Source: Oscillospiraceae bacterium (lineage in GTDB: Bacteria > Bacillota > Clostridia > Oscillospirales > Ruminococcaceae). Taken from it: a stretch of 34,434 nt of DNA. The DNA is taken from the NCBI GenBank assembly GCA_020024185.1, contig JAHHUD010000011.1:1-34434 (forward strand), written 5' to 3'. How positions within the stretch are numbered: position 1 is the first letter of the stretch; every line of letters begins with the position of its first letter. The position numbers were made by a program, and so were the translations under genes. Under the pieces are notes generated by a model, which was given only the letters and a program-made list of their open reading frames with translations, ran no database searches and was not told the DNA's origin. This document shows positions 16,110 to 24,208 of the stretch, in pieces.

Positions 16110-17366
16110 CTATATTTTATTATTTACTTTTGTCTTTAACCAGTCTTTTCCTTCTATAATTCTTGCAACCATCATAGCTGTTACACTATCACCTGTTACA
16201 TTTATAAGTGTTGCTGGTGCGTCAACCAAAAATCCTACCGTCGCAATAATAGGAAATGCTTCCATAGGGAAACCGTATATTGTCATAATAAGCATTTCGC
16301 CAATAAGTCCACCTCCAGGAACACCAGACATAACCATACCAGACATTATAGCAATAAGTATTGCCGGAATCCATACACCAAATCCAACAAAATCATTTCC
16401 AAACAGTTCATATACTAATGCTATTTTCAATATAGCTGCAAAACATGAACCATCCATGTGCATTGTTGCACCAATTGGCAAAACAATTTCTCTTATATCT
16501 TTTGGTACTCCTATTTTTTCGCAAACTTCCATATTTACAGGCAAACTTGCAATTGAGCTTTGGGTTGCAATACTTGTGGCTGCTGCTGGCAAAATATTTT
16601 TGTAAAATATTTTTACCCCTGACATTCCACCTGCAAAATATGCATAAATAAAAAATCCAACAATGAAATATACAATACATAAAGGATAATATAATCCAAG
16701 CATTGTTTTTGCATATACCCCTATAAGCTGTGGTCCTAAATCAGCAACAAGATAAGCAAAATACGCACCTAATCCAATTGGAGCATAATACATTATATAT
16801 TTTATCATTTTCATAAATATTTCTGATAAGAATGATAGTTTTTCAGCAAGTCTTTTGCCTTTTTCTCCAAAAGATGTAACAACAAAGCCAAAAAATATAC
16901 TCATCAAAATTAAAGGAAGAACATTTTTTCTTGATATTAATGCAGGAAAATCATCAACTGTTATTGCTGCAACAATTTGTTTTGATAGTGGTGGTGCTTC
17001 CTCCACTTCAGCAGATGTAAGTTCAATTTCCATATCTTTTGTTGGGTCCATTGCATGTATTGCCCCACACATTATTACCGAAGCAATAAGACCAGTAACT
17101 ACAAATACAATAATCATATATCCCAATATTTTTCCAAGTCTTTTCATATTTGACATTGACGCAACTGCGCTTGAAATTGAGAAAAAAATAACTGGAACAA
17201 CAATTGAAAATACAAGATTTAAAAATATATCTCCAAAAGGTTTCAATTTTTTACCAAAATCCGGGCTAAACCAGCCAATTAAACTTCCAACAACTATTCC
17301 TAAAATCAGTATCAATGGAAATTGATATGATTTGAATAGGCTCTTTTTCTTTGAACCTGTTTTCAT
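16110..17366 (-). CDS. Dicarboxylate/amino acid:cation symporter (DAACS, GltP/DctA-like)
   Basis: Secondary transporter that takes up dicarboxylates or acidic or neutral amino acids with Na+ or H+. The 418 residues have eight membrane segments plus two re-entrant hairpins. The family serine-rich motif (TQSSIASLP) and MHMDGS, the equivalent of NMDG, are present, with a final DAPATLINVTGDS block. I chose ATG at 17366 instead of the TTG at 17381, because the longer reading would translate the Shine-Dalgarno GAGGAGGG itself. The substrate is not assigned. A hairpin lies in its leader. Confidence 0.88.
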   Translation of the reverse strand: MKTGSKKKSLFKSYQFPLILILGIVVGSLIGWFSPDFGKKLKPFGDIFLNLVFSIVVPVIFFSISSAVASMSNMKRLGKILGYMIIVFVVTGLIASVIMCGAIHAMDPTKDMEIELTSAEVEEAPPLSKQIVAAITVDDFPALISRKNVLPLILMSIFFGFVVTSFGEKGKRLAEKLSFLSEIFMKMIKYIMYYAPIGLGAYFAYLVADLGPQLIGVYAKTMLGLYYPLCIVYFIVGFFIYAYFAGGMSGVKIFYKNILPAAATSIATQSSIASLPVNMEVCEKIGVPKDIREIVLPIGATMHMDGSCFAAILKIALVYELFGNDFVGFGVWIPAILIAIMSGMVMSGVPGGGLIGEMLIMTIYGFPMEAFPIIATVGFLVDAPATLINVTGDSVTAMMVARIIEGKDWLKTKVNNKI

Positions 17367-17381
17367 AAAAACCCTCCTCAA

Positions 17382-17563
17382 AATTTAAAAGGACTGTCTA
17401 AATTTAAAACAGTCCTCTTGGTTTTTACTATGTATATTTAACATTTTTATAAAATATGTGTCATTTTAGTTACATTTCAGTATAATTTTTTAAAAATTGA
17501 TAATATTATTGTCAAACTCATATAGTTTTTATAATGTTATATTGTTAAAAGGAGCAATAAAAA
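17382..17563. promoter_or_regulatory. Divergent intergenic region with overlapping -35 elements
   Basis: The two genes on either side diverge. TTGTCA at 17509-17514 (plus) and TTGACA at 17510-17515 (minus) overlap. The plus strand has TATAAT at 17530-17535 after a short 15-bp spacer, and the minus strand has a weak TAAAAA 17 bp downstream. Overlapping -35 boxes would let one regulator affect both genes. Confidence 0.4.
17390..17416 (-). promoter_or_regulatory. Hairpin in the symporter leader (possible attenuator)
   Basis: The 8-bp stem AGGACTGT/ACAGTCCT with an 11-nt loop is followed on the minus strand by TTTAAATTTT, and the Shine-Dalgarno begins about 12 nt further on. It could be a weak conditional terminator or a translational control structure. 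Direct repeats of AAATTTAAAA lie inside and beside it. Confidence 0.4.
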
Positions 17564-18469
17564 ATGAAAAGATTTTTGGCTTTAATGACAGCTCTTGCAT
17601 TGTCATTTTCTTTAGTTGCCTGTGGTACAACCGACAACAACAATAACTCTGATGTTATTGACAGCACAAACTATAAAATTGGCATTGGCAGTTACACTTC
17701 AACAGAAAGTGCTTCATCTGCAAGTGGAGATAATGGTAAAGCCGTTGCAACAACAACTTATGCCACTGTTGTCTTTGACTCAAATAATATCATTAAAAAA
17801 GTTTATATTGATGAAGTTGAAGCAAAAGTTTATTTTGACTCAAAAGGTCAAATTATAAAAAACAACACTTTAGATAATATAAAATCAAAGCGTGAGCTTG
17901 GTGACAGTTATGGTATGAAAGGTGCTTCTCCAATCGGTAAAGAATGGTATGAACAAGTTAATAGTCTTGAAGCATATTTAGTTGGCAAAAATATTGACGA
18001 AATTTCAAAAGCTGTTATGTATAGTGGTGTTTATGGCACAAAAGATGATTATGCAAGCAGTTTGGGTAATACACCAATAAATTCTGAAAGTATGCCAAAT
18101 AGTATTTTAAATGGTGCAGAAAGTGCCATAGATAAAACAGCAAAAGGTGTAGAAAATGCGGCTGACAAAATTACAAGTGGTGTAGAAAGCATTGCGGGTA
18201 ATATCACAAATAATTCCGGTGATGCAATTGACGGAAACAATAACGGCGACAAAAATGATGATAATACTGCCGGTGGTATGACTGATAATATTGACGGAAA
18301 AGTTGATAACAGCAACTCTAACAGTGAAATAAATAATAATTCTGCCGGAAATATGACAAATGATTATTCAAATGCTATCAACTGGGAACAAGATTTAAAA
18401 TCAAGTGTAACAATAAATCTAACAAATATTCAAAAGGCATTACAGAAAGCTTACGCAAATGCCCGATAA
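17564..18469 (+). CDS. Lipoprotein with FMN-binding-like domain and Asn/Asp-rich tail
   Basis: A 301-residue predicted lipoprotein, with signal peptide residues 1-19 and lipobox SLVAC before Cys20. The middle (about 38-165) has the arrangement TYATVVFDSNN.I.KVYIDEV...FDSKGQI and KRELGDSYGMK...GKEWYEQVNSLEAYLVGK. This segment recurs in uncharacterised Clostridial lipoproteins and resembles FMN-binding domains, but no flavin-attachment threonine is certain. The C-terminal 130 residues hold imperfect Ala/Asp/Lys repeats (VENAADKITSGVES) then Asn/Asp/Gly-rich low complexity. A GGAG precedes the ATG. Function unknown; an extracytoplasmic role is likely. Confidence 0.65.
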   Translation: MKRFLALMTALALSFSLVACGTTDNNNNSDVIDSTNYKIGIGSYTSTESASSASGDNGKAVATTTYATVVFDSNNIIKKVYIDEVEAKVYFDSKGQIIKNNTLDNIKSKRELGDSYGMKGASPIGKEWYEQVNSLEAYLVGKNIDEISKAVMYSGVYGTKDDYASSLGNTPINSESMPNSILNGAESAIDKTAKGVENAADKITSGVESIAGNITNNSGDAIDGNNNGDKNDDNTAGGMTDNIDGKVDNSNSNSEINNNSAGNMTNDYSNAINWEQDLKSSVTINLTNIQKALQKAYANAR

Positions 18470-18472
18470 CCA

Positions 18473-18502
18473 AAAAAGGAAACAGAAATCTGTTTCCTTT
18501 TT
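18473..18502 (+). terminator. Terminator after the lipoprotein gene
   Basis: A 13-bp stem (AAAAAGGAAACAG with CTGTTTCCTTTTT) and 4-nt loop followed by ATTTTTATTT, 4 nt after the stop codon. Confidence 0.85.
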
Positions 18503-18580
18503 ATTTTTATTTGTTATAATTAGTATATAAATCAAATGCTATTCCAAATATGAAAGATTATGCCGCTAAAAATAAAAAGT

Positions 18581-18615
18581 AAAAGGTATCTCAGTTCATC
18601 ACTGAGATACCTTTT
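18581..18615. terminator. Bidirectional terminator, mainly for obg-mrnC
   Basis: A perfect 15-bp stem with loop TCATC, flanked by A and T runs. The last base pairs abut the mrnC stop codon at 18616-18618. It begins with the same ten bases, AAAAGGTATC, as the terminator at 12174. Confidence 0.85.
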
Positions 18616-19005
18616 TTATACATTGTCAAACTTTAGATTTTCCAGAATATAATCTACAAGATATTTTATTCTGTCATCCTGTCCGGTAAGCTTTAAATAT
18701 CCTAAAAGACATTCAAAACCGGTGGAAGAACGATATTCTTCAACTGTGGCATGTTTTGCAACCGATGCTTTTGAGCTATTTTTACCCCTACGCACCATAT
18801 TTGCTTCTTCTTCTGTAAGAATATCTTTTATAAGTTCAAGTGCTTGAAATTGCCCTTTTGCACTTACATAAGATACTGCCATTTTATGAAGTTTATTTAT
18901 TGGATGTCTTTTATCAGTAACAAGATGTTCTCTTATAACTAGAGAGTATACGCCATCTCCCACAAAAGCCATCGCCAATGGAGATTGTTCTCTTATATCT
19001 ACCAT
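18616..19005 (-). CDS. mrnC: Mini-ribonuclease 3 (Mini-III)
   Basis: Dimeric RNase III catalytic domain without a double-stranded RNA-binding domain, which matures 23S rRNA in Firmicutes. The 129 residues begin MVDIREQSPLAMAFVGDGVYSL, with the catalytic-helix aspartate in FVGDGVY. A second acidic helix (EEANMVRRGKNS) and the EYRSSTGFECLLGYLKLTG block with the second catalytic acid region follow. I chose the ATG at 19005, because AAAGGTG lies about 9 nt upstream of it. A GTG at 19017 is also in frame but lacks a ribosome-binding site. The gene follows obg by 19 nt, not its commonest partner cysS. Confidence 0.85.
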   Translation of the reverse strand: MVDIREQSPLAMAFVGDGVYSLVIREHLVTDKRHPINKLHKMAVSYVSAKGQFQALELIKDILTEEEANMVRRGKNSSKASVAKHATVEEYRSSTGFECLLGYLKLTGQDDRIKYLVDYILENLKFDNV

Positions 19006-19024
19006 TTTTATATTCACCTTTAAA

Positions 19025-20302
19025 TTAAATTATATAGTCGAATTCAAAGTCTTCTATTCTTATTGTATCGCCTTCTTTAACACCCATTTCTTCAAGCTTA
19101 TCAATGATACCACTATCACGCAATCTTCTTTGGAAGTATTGCAAACTTTCATAGTCGTCCATATCACTGCCGTTAAGAATACGCACAAGCCAATCTGCTT
19201 CAATGTTAAATGCACCATCATCTGTACGGAATATATCAAATGCATTGCCATCTTCTATAATTTCTGGTTTAACATATTCTGGTTCATATTTGATAACTGG
19301 TGGCAATTTCTGCAGTTCATTATATACAACACCTGGAAGGTCTGTAAGTCCTTGTCTTGTTGCTGCAGAAATAACAAATAACTGAATACCTTTATCTTCA
19401 CAAAATGCTTTAAATTCTTCAATCTGTTCTTCTGTTGCAATATCTGCTTTATTAGCTATTGCAATTTGTGGGCGTTTTGCAAGCTCTTCACTAAAAGACA
19501 CAAGTTCTGTGTTTATGAGGTTAAAATCCTCAATTGGATTTCTGCCCTCACTTCCCGAAACATCAACAACATGCAAAAGCAGTCTACATCTTTCAACATG
19601 ACGCAAAAAGTCATGTCCCAAACCAACACCGTCTGATGCACCTTCAATAATACCCGGAATATCTGCTGCCACAAATGAAGCTTCTTCATCAACTCTTACA
19701 ACGCCAAGAACTGGTGTAAGTGTTGTAAAGTGATAGTTTGCTATCTTTGGTTTTGCAGAAGAAATTGTAGAAATAATAGTTGATTTACCAACATTTGGAA
19801 ATCCTATAAGTCCAACATCAGCAATAAGCTTAAGTTCCAAAGTAACATTAAATTCTTCGCCTTTATACCCTGGCTTTGCAAAACGTGGAATTTGACGAGT
19901 TGGAGTTGCAAAATGTTGATTTCCAAGTCCACCTTTTCCACCTTTTGCAATAATATAGTCTTTTTCTTCTGAAATATCTGCTATAACAAGACCTGTTTCT
20001 GCATCTTTTATAACAGTACCAATTGGTACACGAACAATAAGGTCTTCTGCTCCTCGTCCTGATTGATTTGCACCACGTCCGTCTTCACCATTTTTTGCAA
20101 TATATTTACGTTTATATTTAAAATCCATCAAAGTAGAAAGATTTCTGTCTGCACGAAAAATAACATTTCCACCTCGTCCACCATCTCCACCATCTGGACC
20201 GCCGGAAGCAACATATTTTTCTCTATGGAAAGCAACAGCCCCATTACCACCATTGCCTGCTTTTATATAAATACGGGCTATATCTACAAATTGAATTGCC
20301 AT
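19025..20302 (-). CDS. obgE: GTPase Obg
   Basis: Ribosome-associated GTPase for 50S maturation and stress and growth control. The glycine-rich Obg fold covers about 1-158 (GGPDGGDGGRGGNV), the G domain follows with GFPNVGKST at 167-175, DIPGIIEGAS, and NKAD. The C-terminal OCT domain (about 350-425) is present, as in most Firmicutes. I prefer ATG at 20302 because GAGGTG is well placed before it, instead of the GTG at 20311. It has its own promoter after the rpmA terminator and is followed by mrnC. Confidence 0.96.
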   Translation of the reverse strand: MAIQFVDIARIYIKAGNGGNGAVAFHREKYVASGGPDGGDGGRGGNVIFRADRNLSTLMDFKYKRKYIAKNGEDGRGANQSGRGAEDLIVRVPIGTVIKDAETGLVIADISEEKDYIIAKGGKGGLGNQHFATPTRQIPRFAKPGYKGEEFNVTLELKLIADVGLIGFPNVGKSTIISTISSAKPKIANYHFTTLTPVLGVVRVDEEASFVAADIPGIIEGASDGVGLGHDFLRHVERCRLLLHVVDVSGSEGRNPIEDFNLINTELVSFSEELAKRPQIAIANKADIATEEQIEEFKAFCEDKGIQLFVISAATRQGLTDLPGVVYNELQKLPPVIKYEPEYVKPEIIEDGNAFDIFRTDDGAFNIEADWLVRILNGSDMDDYESLQYFQRRLRDSGIIDKLEEMGVKEGDTIRIEDFEFDYII

Positions 20303-20333
20303 TTTATGCACCTCTTTTCATAAGTATATTTTT

Positions 20334-20342
20334 ATTATACCA
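20334..20342 (-). promoter_or_regulatory. Extended -10 promoter element for obg
   Basis: On the minus strand TGGTATAAT is an extended -10 about 32 nt upstream of the obg ATG. The -35 region (TTAATA, 17 bp upstream) is poor, as expected for an extended -10 promoter. Confidence 0.5.
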
Positions 20343-20418
20343 TATTAACATATCTTTATTAAAGCATTGTTAATAGTTTAATTTTTAAATAAGTTTATAA
20401 AATATTTACTAAACAAAA

Positions 20419-20442
20419 CCCGAGCTTTTATAAAAGCCCGGG
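20419..20442 (-). terminator. Terminator after rpmA
   Basis: An 11-bp GC-rich stem (CCCGGGCTTTT with AAAAGCTCGGG, containing one G-U pair) followed by TTTTGTTT on the minus strand, 15 nt downstream of the rpmA stop. It separates the ribosomal genes from obg. Confidence 0.85.
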
Positions 20443-20456
20443 CGAATTTGTTTATA

Positions 20457-20711
20457 TTAGTTTGCGTAAACACTTACTTTTTTGCGTTCACGGCCGTATC
20501 TTTCAAATTTAACTGTGCCGTCAACCAATGCAAAAAGTGTATCGTCGCTACCACGACCTACATTTTCACCTGGGTGAATATGTGTGCCTCTTTGACGAAC
20601 GATGATGTTACCAGCTTTTACTGCTTGACCGTCTGCTCTTTTTGCGCCGAGTCTTTTTGATTCGGAATCACGGCCGTTTTTTGTGGAACCTACACCCTTC
20701 TTATGTGCCAT
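20457..20711 (-). CDS. rpmA: 50S ribosomal protein L27 (short form without cleavable extension)
   Basis: Large-subunit protein whose N-terminus reaches the peptidyl-transferase centre. The 84 residues begin MAHKKGVGSTKNGRDS, the mature-type start found in Proteobacteria. Most Firmicutes L27 start with an extra segment of about nine residues ending in FFA, which the Prp protease removes. Here no in-frame start exists further upstream, and the Shine-Dalgarno GGGAGG lies right before this ATG. Only 21 nt separate it from rplU and no prp gene sits between them. The assignment is certain; the odd point is the absent extension. Confidence 0.97.
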   Translation of the reverse strand: MAHKKGVGSTKNGRDSESKRLGAKRADGQAVKAGNIIVRQRGTHIHPGENVGRGSDDTLFALVDGTVKFERYGRERKKVSVYAN

Positions 20712-20732
20712 TTCTATATCCTCCCTTAAAAA

Positions 20733-21044
20733 TTAACCAACAATTTTTGTGATTTCAACTTTTGTGTATGGCTGTCTGTGACCCATTCTTCTTACAGAAC
20801 CTTTTTTAGGTTTGTAAGTGATGATGTTCAACTTTTTGCCTTTACCGTTTTTAATAACTTTAGCTTCAACTTTAGCGCCTTCAACAACAGGTGCACCAAA
20901 TTTAGCATCTGCGCCTTCGCCAACAAGCAAAACTTGATCAAAAACAACTGTTTCTTCTGCTGCTGCTTCCAATTTTTCGATGAAAAGTACATCGCCTTCA
21001 CAAGCTGTGTACTGTTTACCACCAGTAACGAATACTGCTTTCAT
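20733..21044 (-). CDS. rplU: 50S ribosomal protein L21
   Basis: Large-subunit 23S rRNA-binding protein. The 103-residue length and MKAVFVTGGKQYTACEGD start are typical. The C-terminal signature RMGHRQPYTKVEITKI is intact. It is first in the rplU-rpmA operon, preceded by a structured leader and a canonical promoter 12 nt after the folD stop, so is expressed independently of folD with possible read-through. The usual intervening prp gene between rplU and rpmA is missing. Confidence 0.97.
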   Translation of the reverse strand: MKAVFVTGGKQYTACEGDVLFIEKLEAAAEETVVFDQVLLVGEGADAKFGAPVVEGAKVEAKVIKNGKGKKLNIITYKPKKGSVRRMGHRQPYTKVEITKIVG

Positions 21045-21124
21045 GTATTTACCCTCTCATTAATTAAGTCTCGCTGAACCTGGCGTGTATCCGACGGATA
21101 CAACTTATGCCATTTACATGCGGC
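21045..21124 (-). promoter_or_regulatory. L21-leader-like structured 5' UTR of rplU
   Basis: The predicted transcript leader contains a 7-bp hairpin with a 3-nt loop (TGTATCC/GGATACA at 21086-21102), flanked by GGC (21082-21084) complementary to GCC (21109-21111). Position upstream of rplU and overall shape match the Firmicutes L21 leader (Rfam L21_leader), thought to mediate ribosomal-protein feedback. Identity with that family was not tested. Confidence 0.55.
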
Positions 21125-21130
21125 TATAAT

Positions 21131-21159
21131 ATATTACTATAAATATAAAAACTTGTCAA
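21131..21159 (-). promoter_or_regulatory. Sigma-A promoter for rplU-rpmA
   Basis: The minus strand has consensus TTGACA (21154-21159), a 17-bp spacer and TAATAT (21131-21136). It starts 12 nt after the folD stop and is one of the best promoters in the window. Confidence 0.7.
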
Positions 21160-21171
21160 GCTATATATAGC

Positions 21172-22026
21172 CTATTTTCTTTTATTTTCAGCGCTTTTCA
21201 CAGTATTTTTAAGAAGATTTACTCTTGTCATAAGGCCAACACCACCTGGTACTGGTGTTATTTTGCCAACTTTTGATATACAAGAATCAAAATCAACATC
21301 TCCACAAAGTTTACCTTCACTATTTCTGTTTATACCAACATCAACAATGATAGCTCCTTCTTTTATCATATCTGCTGTAAGAAAACCTGCACGACCTATT
21401 GCAATAATGATTATATCTGCATTTCTTGTTTTTTCTGCAATATTTCTTGTTTTTGAGTGGCAAATTGTTACAGTTGCACTTTTCTTTGTAAGAAGAGATG
21501 CAACAGGAAAACCAACAATATTACTTCTGCCAATAACTACAACATCTTTTCCTTCAATTTCTACACCAGCATATTCCAGCATATCAATACACCCTTGAGG
21601 TGTACAAGGAATAAAACAATCTTTTCCTATATGCATATTACCAACGCTTATTGCTGTAAATCCGTCAACATCTTTATCACTTGAAATTGCATTTATAACT
21701 GCATATTCTTCAATATGTTTTGGAAGCGGAAGTTGTACCAAAATTCCATGAACACTCTCGTCATTATTAAGTTTTTCAATTATATCCAGCAATTCTTTCT
21801 GACTTGTACTTTCAGGCAATGCAATTGTGTCAGAATCTATATCACATTCTGCACAGTCTTTAACTTTACCTTTTACATAAGACTGACTTGCCGGATTTTC
21901 TCCAACAATAACCACAGAAAGTTTTGGATTTATCCCTTTTTCTTTAAGTTCTTTAACTTTTGCAGAAATCTTTTGTTTTTCAATTGCACTTATAACTTTA
22001 CCACTGATAAGTTTTTCTTCGTACAT
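21172..22026 (-). CDS. folD: Bifunctional methylenetetrahydrofolate dehydrogenase/cyclohydrolase FolD
   Basis: Interconverts 5,10-methylene-THF and 10-formyl-THF using NAD(P). The 284 residues include the cyclohydrolase and dehydrogenase active-site tract (SQSYVKGKVKDC with the catalytic lysine near residue 53-56), GILVQLPLPKH and a Rossmann nucleotide-binding loop VVIGRSNIVGFP. The ending TPVPGGVGLMTR is diagnostic. It lies 25 nt downstream of lgt on the same strand. Confidence 0.96.
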   Translation of the reverse strand: MYEEKLISGKVISAIEKQKISAKVKELKEKGINPKLSVVIVGENPASQSYVKGKVKDCAECDIDSDTIALPESTSQKELLDIIEKLNNDESVHGILVQLPLPKHIEEYAVINAISSDKDVDGFTAISVGNMHIGKDCFIPCTPQGCIDMLEYAGVEIEGKDVVVIGRSNIVGFPVASLLTKKSATVTICHSKTRNIAEKTRNADIIIIAIGRAGFLTADMIKEGAIIVDVGINRNSEGKLCGDVDFDSCISKVGKITPVPGGVGLMTRVNLLKNTVKSAENKRK

Positions 22027-22051
22027 ATTTTCGCCTCCCTTATACTTTTAT

Positions 22052-22921
22052 CTAATTTTCAATATCTTTTTGTATGTCAGCTTTGCTTTTTTCGCATATA
22101 CGATTATATACAATTATTGCTATTGCTGCAACAACTGTTACAACAGCTATAATTTGTGATGTTTTTATTCCACCACTTGTAGCAAGACTGTCTGTACGCA
22201 GTCCTTCAATAAAAAATCTTCCAACACCATACCAAATCGCATAAATACAAAGCATTTCACCTTTAAATTTTTTACGATTAAAATAAGCCATCATAAGTAT
22301 AAAACCTATAATACACCATACAGATTCATAAAGAAATGTTGGGTGTACCGGCATATTTGGGTCAACTGTCACACCTTGCAACGCAAGTTTATCTTGAACT
22401 GATGCAAGATATCTTGTTGTTCCTTCGCTTATCATTCCGAACATGTTATCTGTGTTACTGCCAAAGGCTTCCTGATTAACAAAGTTTCCCCAACGTCCTA
22501 TACCTTGACCAATCAAAAAACAGCTTGAAACAACATCGCAAAACTCCAGTGGGTCAATCTTTTTCCATTTACATGCTAAAACACCCGCTATTAATCCTGC
22601 AATAATACCGCCATAAATTCCTATACCACCATCGCGTATATTTATCATTTCCAAAAAGCTATTATACTTTATTGGTCCAAATGCAACATAATAAATTCTT
22701 GCACCTATAATAGCCGCTATTGATGATATTATAATTACATCAATAAATTTGTCTATATTTATATTTCTTTTTTCTGCAAGTTTAAATCCTATAATCAACA
22801 TAAGTACACAGCCTAATGCGATTATAACCCCATACCAATATATATTTATACCAAAAATATTAAATGCGATACGATTAACATCTATATTTATCCCTAATTT
22901 AGGAAACTGAACATGAAACAT
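22052..22921 (-). CDS. lgt: Prolipoprotein diacylglyceryl transferase
   Basis: Membrane enzyme that attaches diacylglycerol to the lipobox cysteine of prolipoproteins, such as the two lipoproteins encoded at 15459 and 17564. The 289 residues have seven hydrophobic segments, the signature GQGIGRWGNFVNQEAFG with its essential arginine, and HPTFLYES. The YGVGRFFIEGLRTDSL motif lies in the last third. The Shine-Dalgarno GGAGGTG overlaps the end of the upstream M16 gene, indicating translational coupling. Confidence 0.96.
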   Translation of the reverse strand: MFHVQFPKLGINIDVNRIAFNIFGINIYWYGVIIALGCVLMLIIGFKLAEKRNINIDKFIDVIIISSIAAIIGARIYYVAFGPIKYNSFLEMINIRDGGIGIYGGIIAGLIAGVLACKWKKIDPLEFCDVVSSCFLIGQGIGRWGNFVNQEAFGSNTDNMFGMISEGTTRYLASVQDKLALQGVTVDPNMPVHPTFLYESVWCIIGFILMMAYFNRKKFKGEMLCIYAIWYGVGRFFIEGLRTDSLATSGGIKTSQIIAVVTVVAAIAIIVYNRICEKSKADIQKDIEN

Positions 22922-22923
22922 TT

Positions 22924-24198
22924 TTACACCTCCAATGGTAAAGCTTTAAATATTGTGCATTTATCATTGTTGAACATTGTTTTCAGCTGTTCATTTACAT
23001 CATCAACCGTTATTGTTTTAAATACCTCAAGACTATTATAAATTGTATTTCCTTTAAAATACTGATTTACAAGACTTGTTGCAACTTCTTCAACATTTTC
23101 AAAGTCTATTATCATATTTCCGTACATTGCATTTTTGCTTATATCAAATTGTTCTTGAGTTATTCCTTTGGTTTTTATTTCATTTATTGCCTGCATAACT
23201 TCATCAATGAGCAATTCTGGATTGTTTGTTTCACCAGATATAATGCTTGCGTAATGGTCTTCTCCAGAAAAAATTTCGCCTTCAAATGAGCCATTTACAA
23301 TATTTTCATCATAAAGTTTATTAAACAAATCACTTGTTGAGCCAGTAAGAACATCTATTATTATATCACCGATAATTTCCTGCTTTGTTGTAACTTTGCC
23401 ATAAACTTTTTCTTTAAATCCAATTGCAACTAATGGTTGAGAAATAGGCATTCTTATACTTTTTTCATTATAAACAATTTCATCTGGTTCCATTATTTCT
23501 TCACATTTTACATCACTGCATTTTGCTGTAAATCCAGCTCTTTCAACTGCCTGTATAATTTGCTGTGATGTGATATTACCTGCAACAGAAAGTATCATTT
23601 GACTTGGAGAGTAAAACGCATCTGTACATTTATAAAGCATTTCTGGTGTGATTTGTGCAATACTTTCAACGCTTCCTGCTATATCATCTTTAACCGGGTG
23701 GTTGTGGTACATACCTTCAAGAACACCAAAAAGAACTCTCCAGCTTGCACTATCATCATACATTTTAATTTCTTGTCCAATGATGCCTTGTTCTTTTTCA
23801 ACTGTTTCTTTTGTAAAATATGGTTTTGTTACAAACGAAAGCAATATATCTAAAGATTCATCAACATTATTTGTTGTTGAGAAAATATAACAAGTTTTAT
23901 CAAAGCTTGTGAATGCATTTGCATTTGCCCCTGTTTTTGCAAATTTTTCAAAAGCATCGCCATCTTCATTTTCAAACATTTTATGTTCAAGAAAATGAGC
24001 AACCCCAGCAGGAATTGTATATTCTTGTCCGTCTATTGTAAATTTTCTGTTTATAGAACCAAATTTTGTTGCAAAAACTGCGTGAACACCATTATGCTTT
24101 GGCATTGGATAGCATGCAATTGTAAGCCCACAATCAGTTTTTATAAGCTGATATTCCTCATTTAAAATATCACTTTTTATTATTTGTGTATTACTCAT
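22924..24198 (-). CDS. M16-family metallopeptidase, catalytically complete (YmfH-like)
   Basis: A 424-residue cytoplasmic-type M16 peptidase with the inverted zinc motif HFLEH (GVAHFLEHKMFE, about 66-72) and a downstream acid ligand region (EKEQGIIGQEIKMYDD, about 145). No signal peptide is seen. Firmicutes commonly encode it next to a second M16 protein that lacks the zinc site, as here, and the pair probably forms an alpha/beta heterodimer like mitochondrial processing peptidase. The substrate in this organism is unknown. The gene starts 10 nt after its partner's stop. Confidence 0.88.
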   Translation of the reverse strand: MSNTQIIKSDILNEEYQLIKTDCGLTIACYPMPKHNGVHAVFATKFGSINRKFTIDGQEYTIPAGVAHFLEHKMFENEDGDAFEKFAKTGANANAFTSFDKTCYIFSTTNNVDESLDILLSFVTKPYFTKETVEKEQGIIGQEIKMYDDSASWRVLFGVLEGMYHNHPVKDDIAGSVESIAQITPEMLYKCTDAFYSPSQMILSVAGNITSQQIIQAVERAGFTAKCSDVKCEEIMEPDEIVYNEKSIRMPISQPLVAIGFKEKVYGKVTTKQEIIGDIIIDVLTGSTSDLFNKLYDENIVNGSFEGEIFSGEDHYASIISGETNNPELLIDEVMQAINEIKTKGITQEQFDISKNAMYGNMIIDFENVEEVATSLVNQYFKGNTIYNSLEVFKTITVDDVNEQLKTMFNNDKCTIFKALPLEV

Positions 24199-24208
24199 AG
24201 TTTTTCCT

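Noticed and set aside
17367..17381. The TTG at 17379-17381 as symporter start
   Set aside because: Its first codons consist of the Shine-Dalgarno sequence itself; the ATG at 17366 is better placed.
18049..18315. An 88-codon minus-strand frame with a hydrophobic, Ser/Pro-rich product opposite the lipoprotein tail
   Set aside because: It is the complement of the Ala/Asp/Asn-rich tail codons, has no convincing ribosome-binding site or family motif, and the plus-strand gene has a full signal peptide and terminator.
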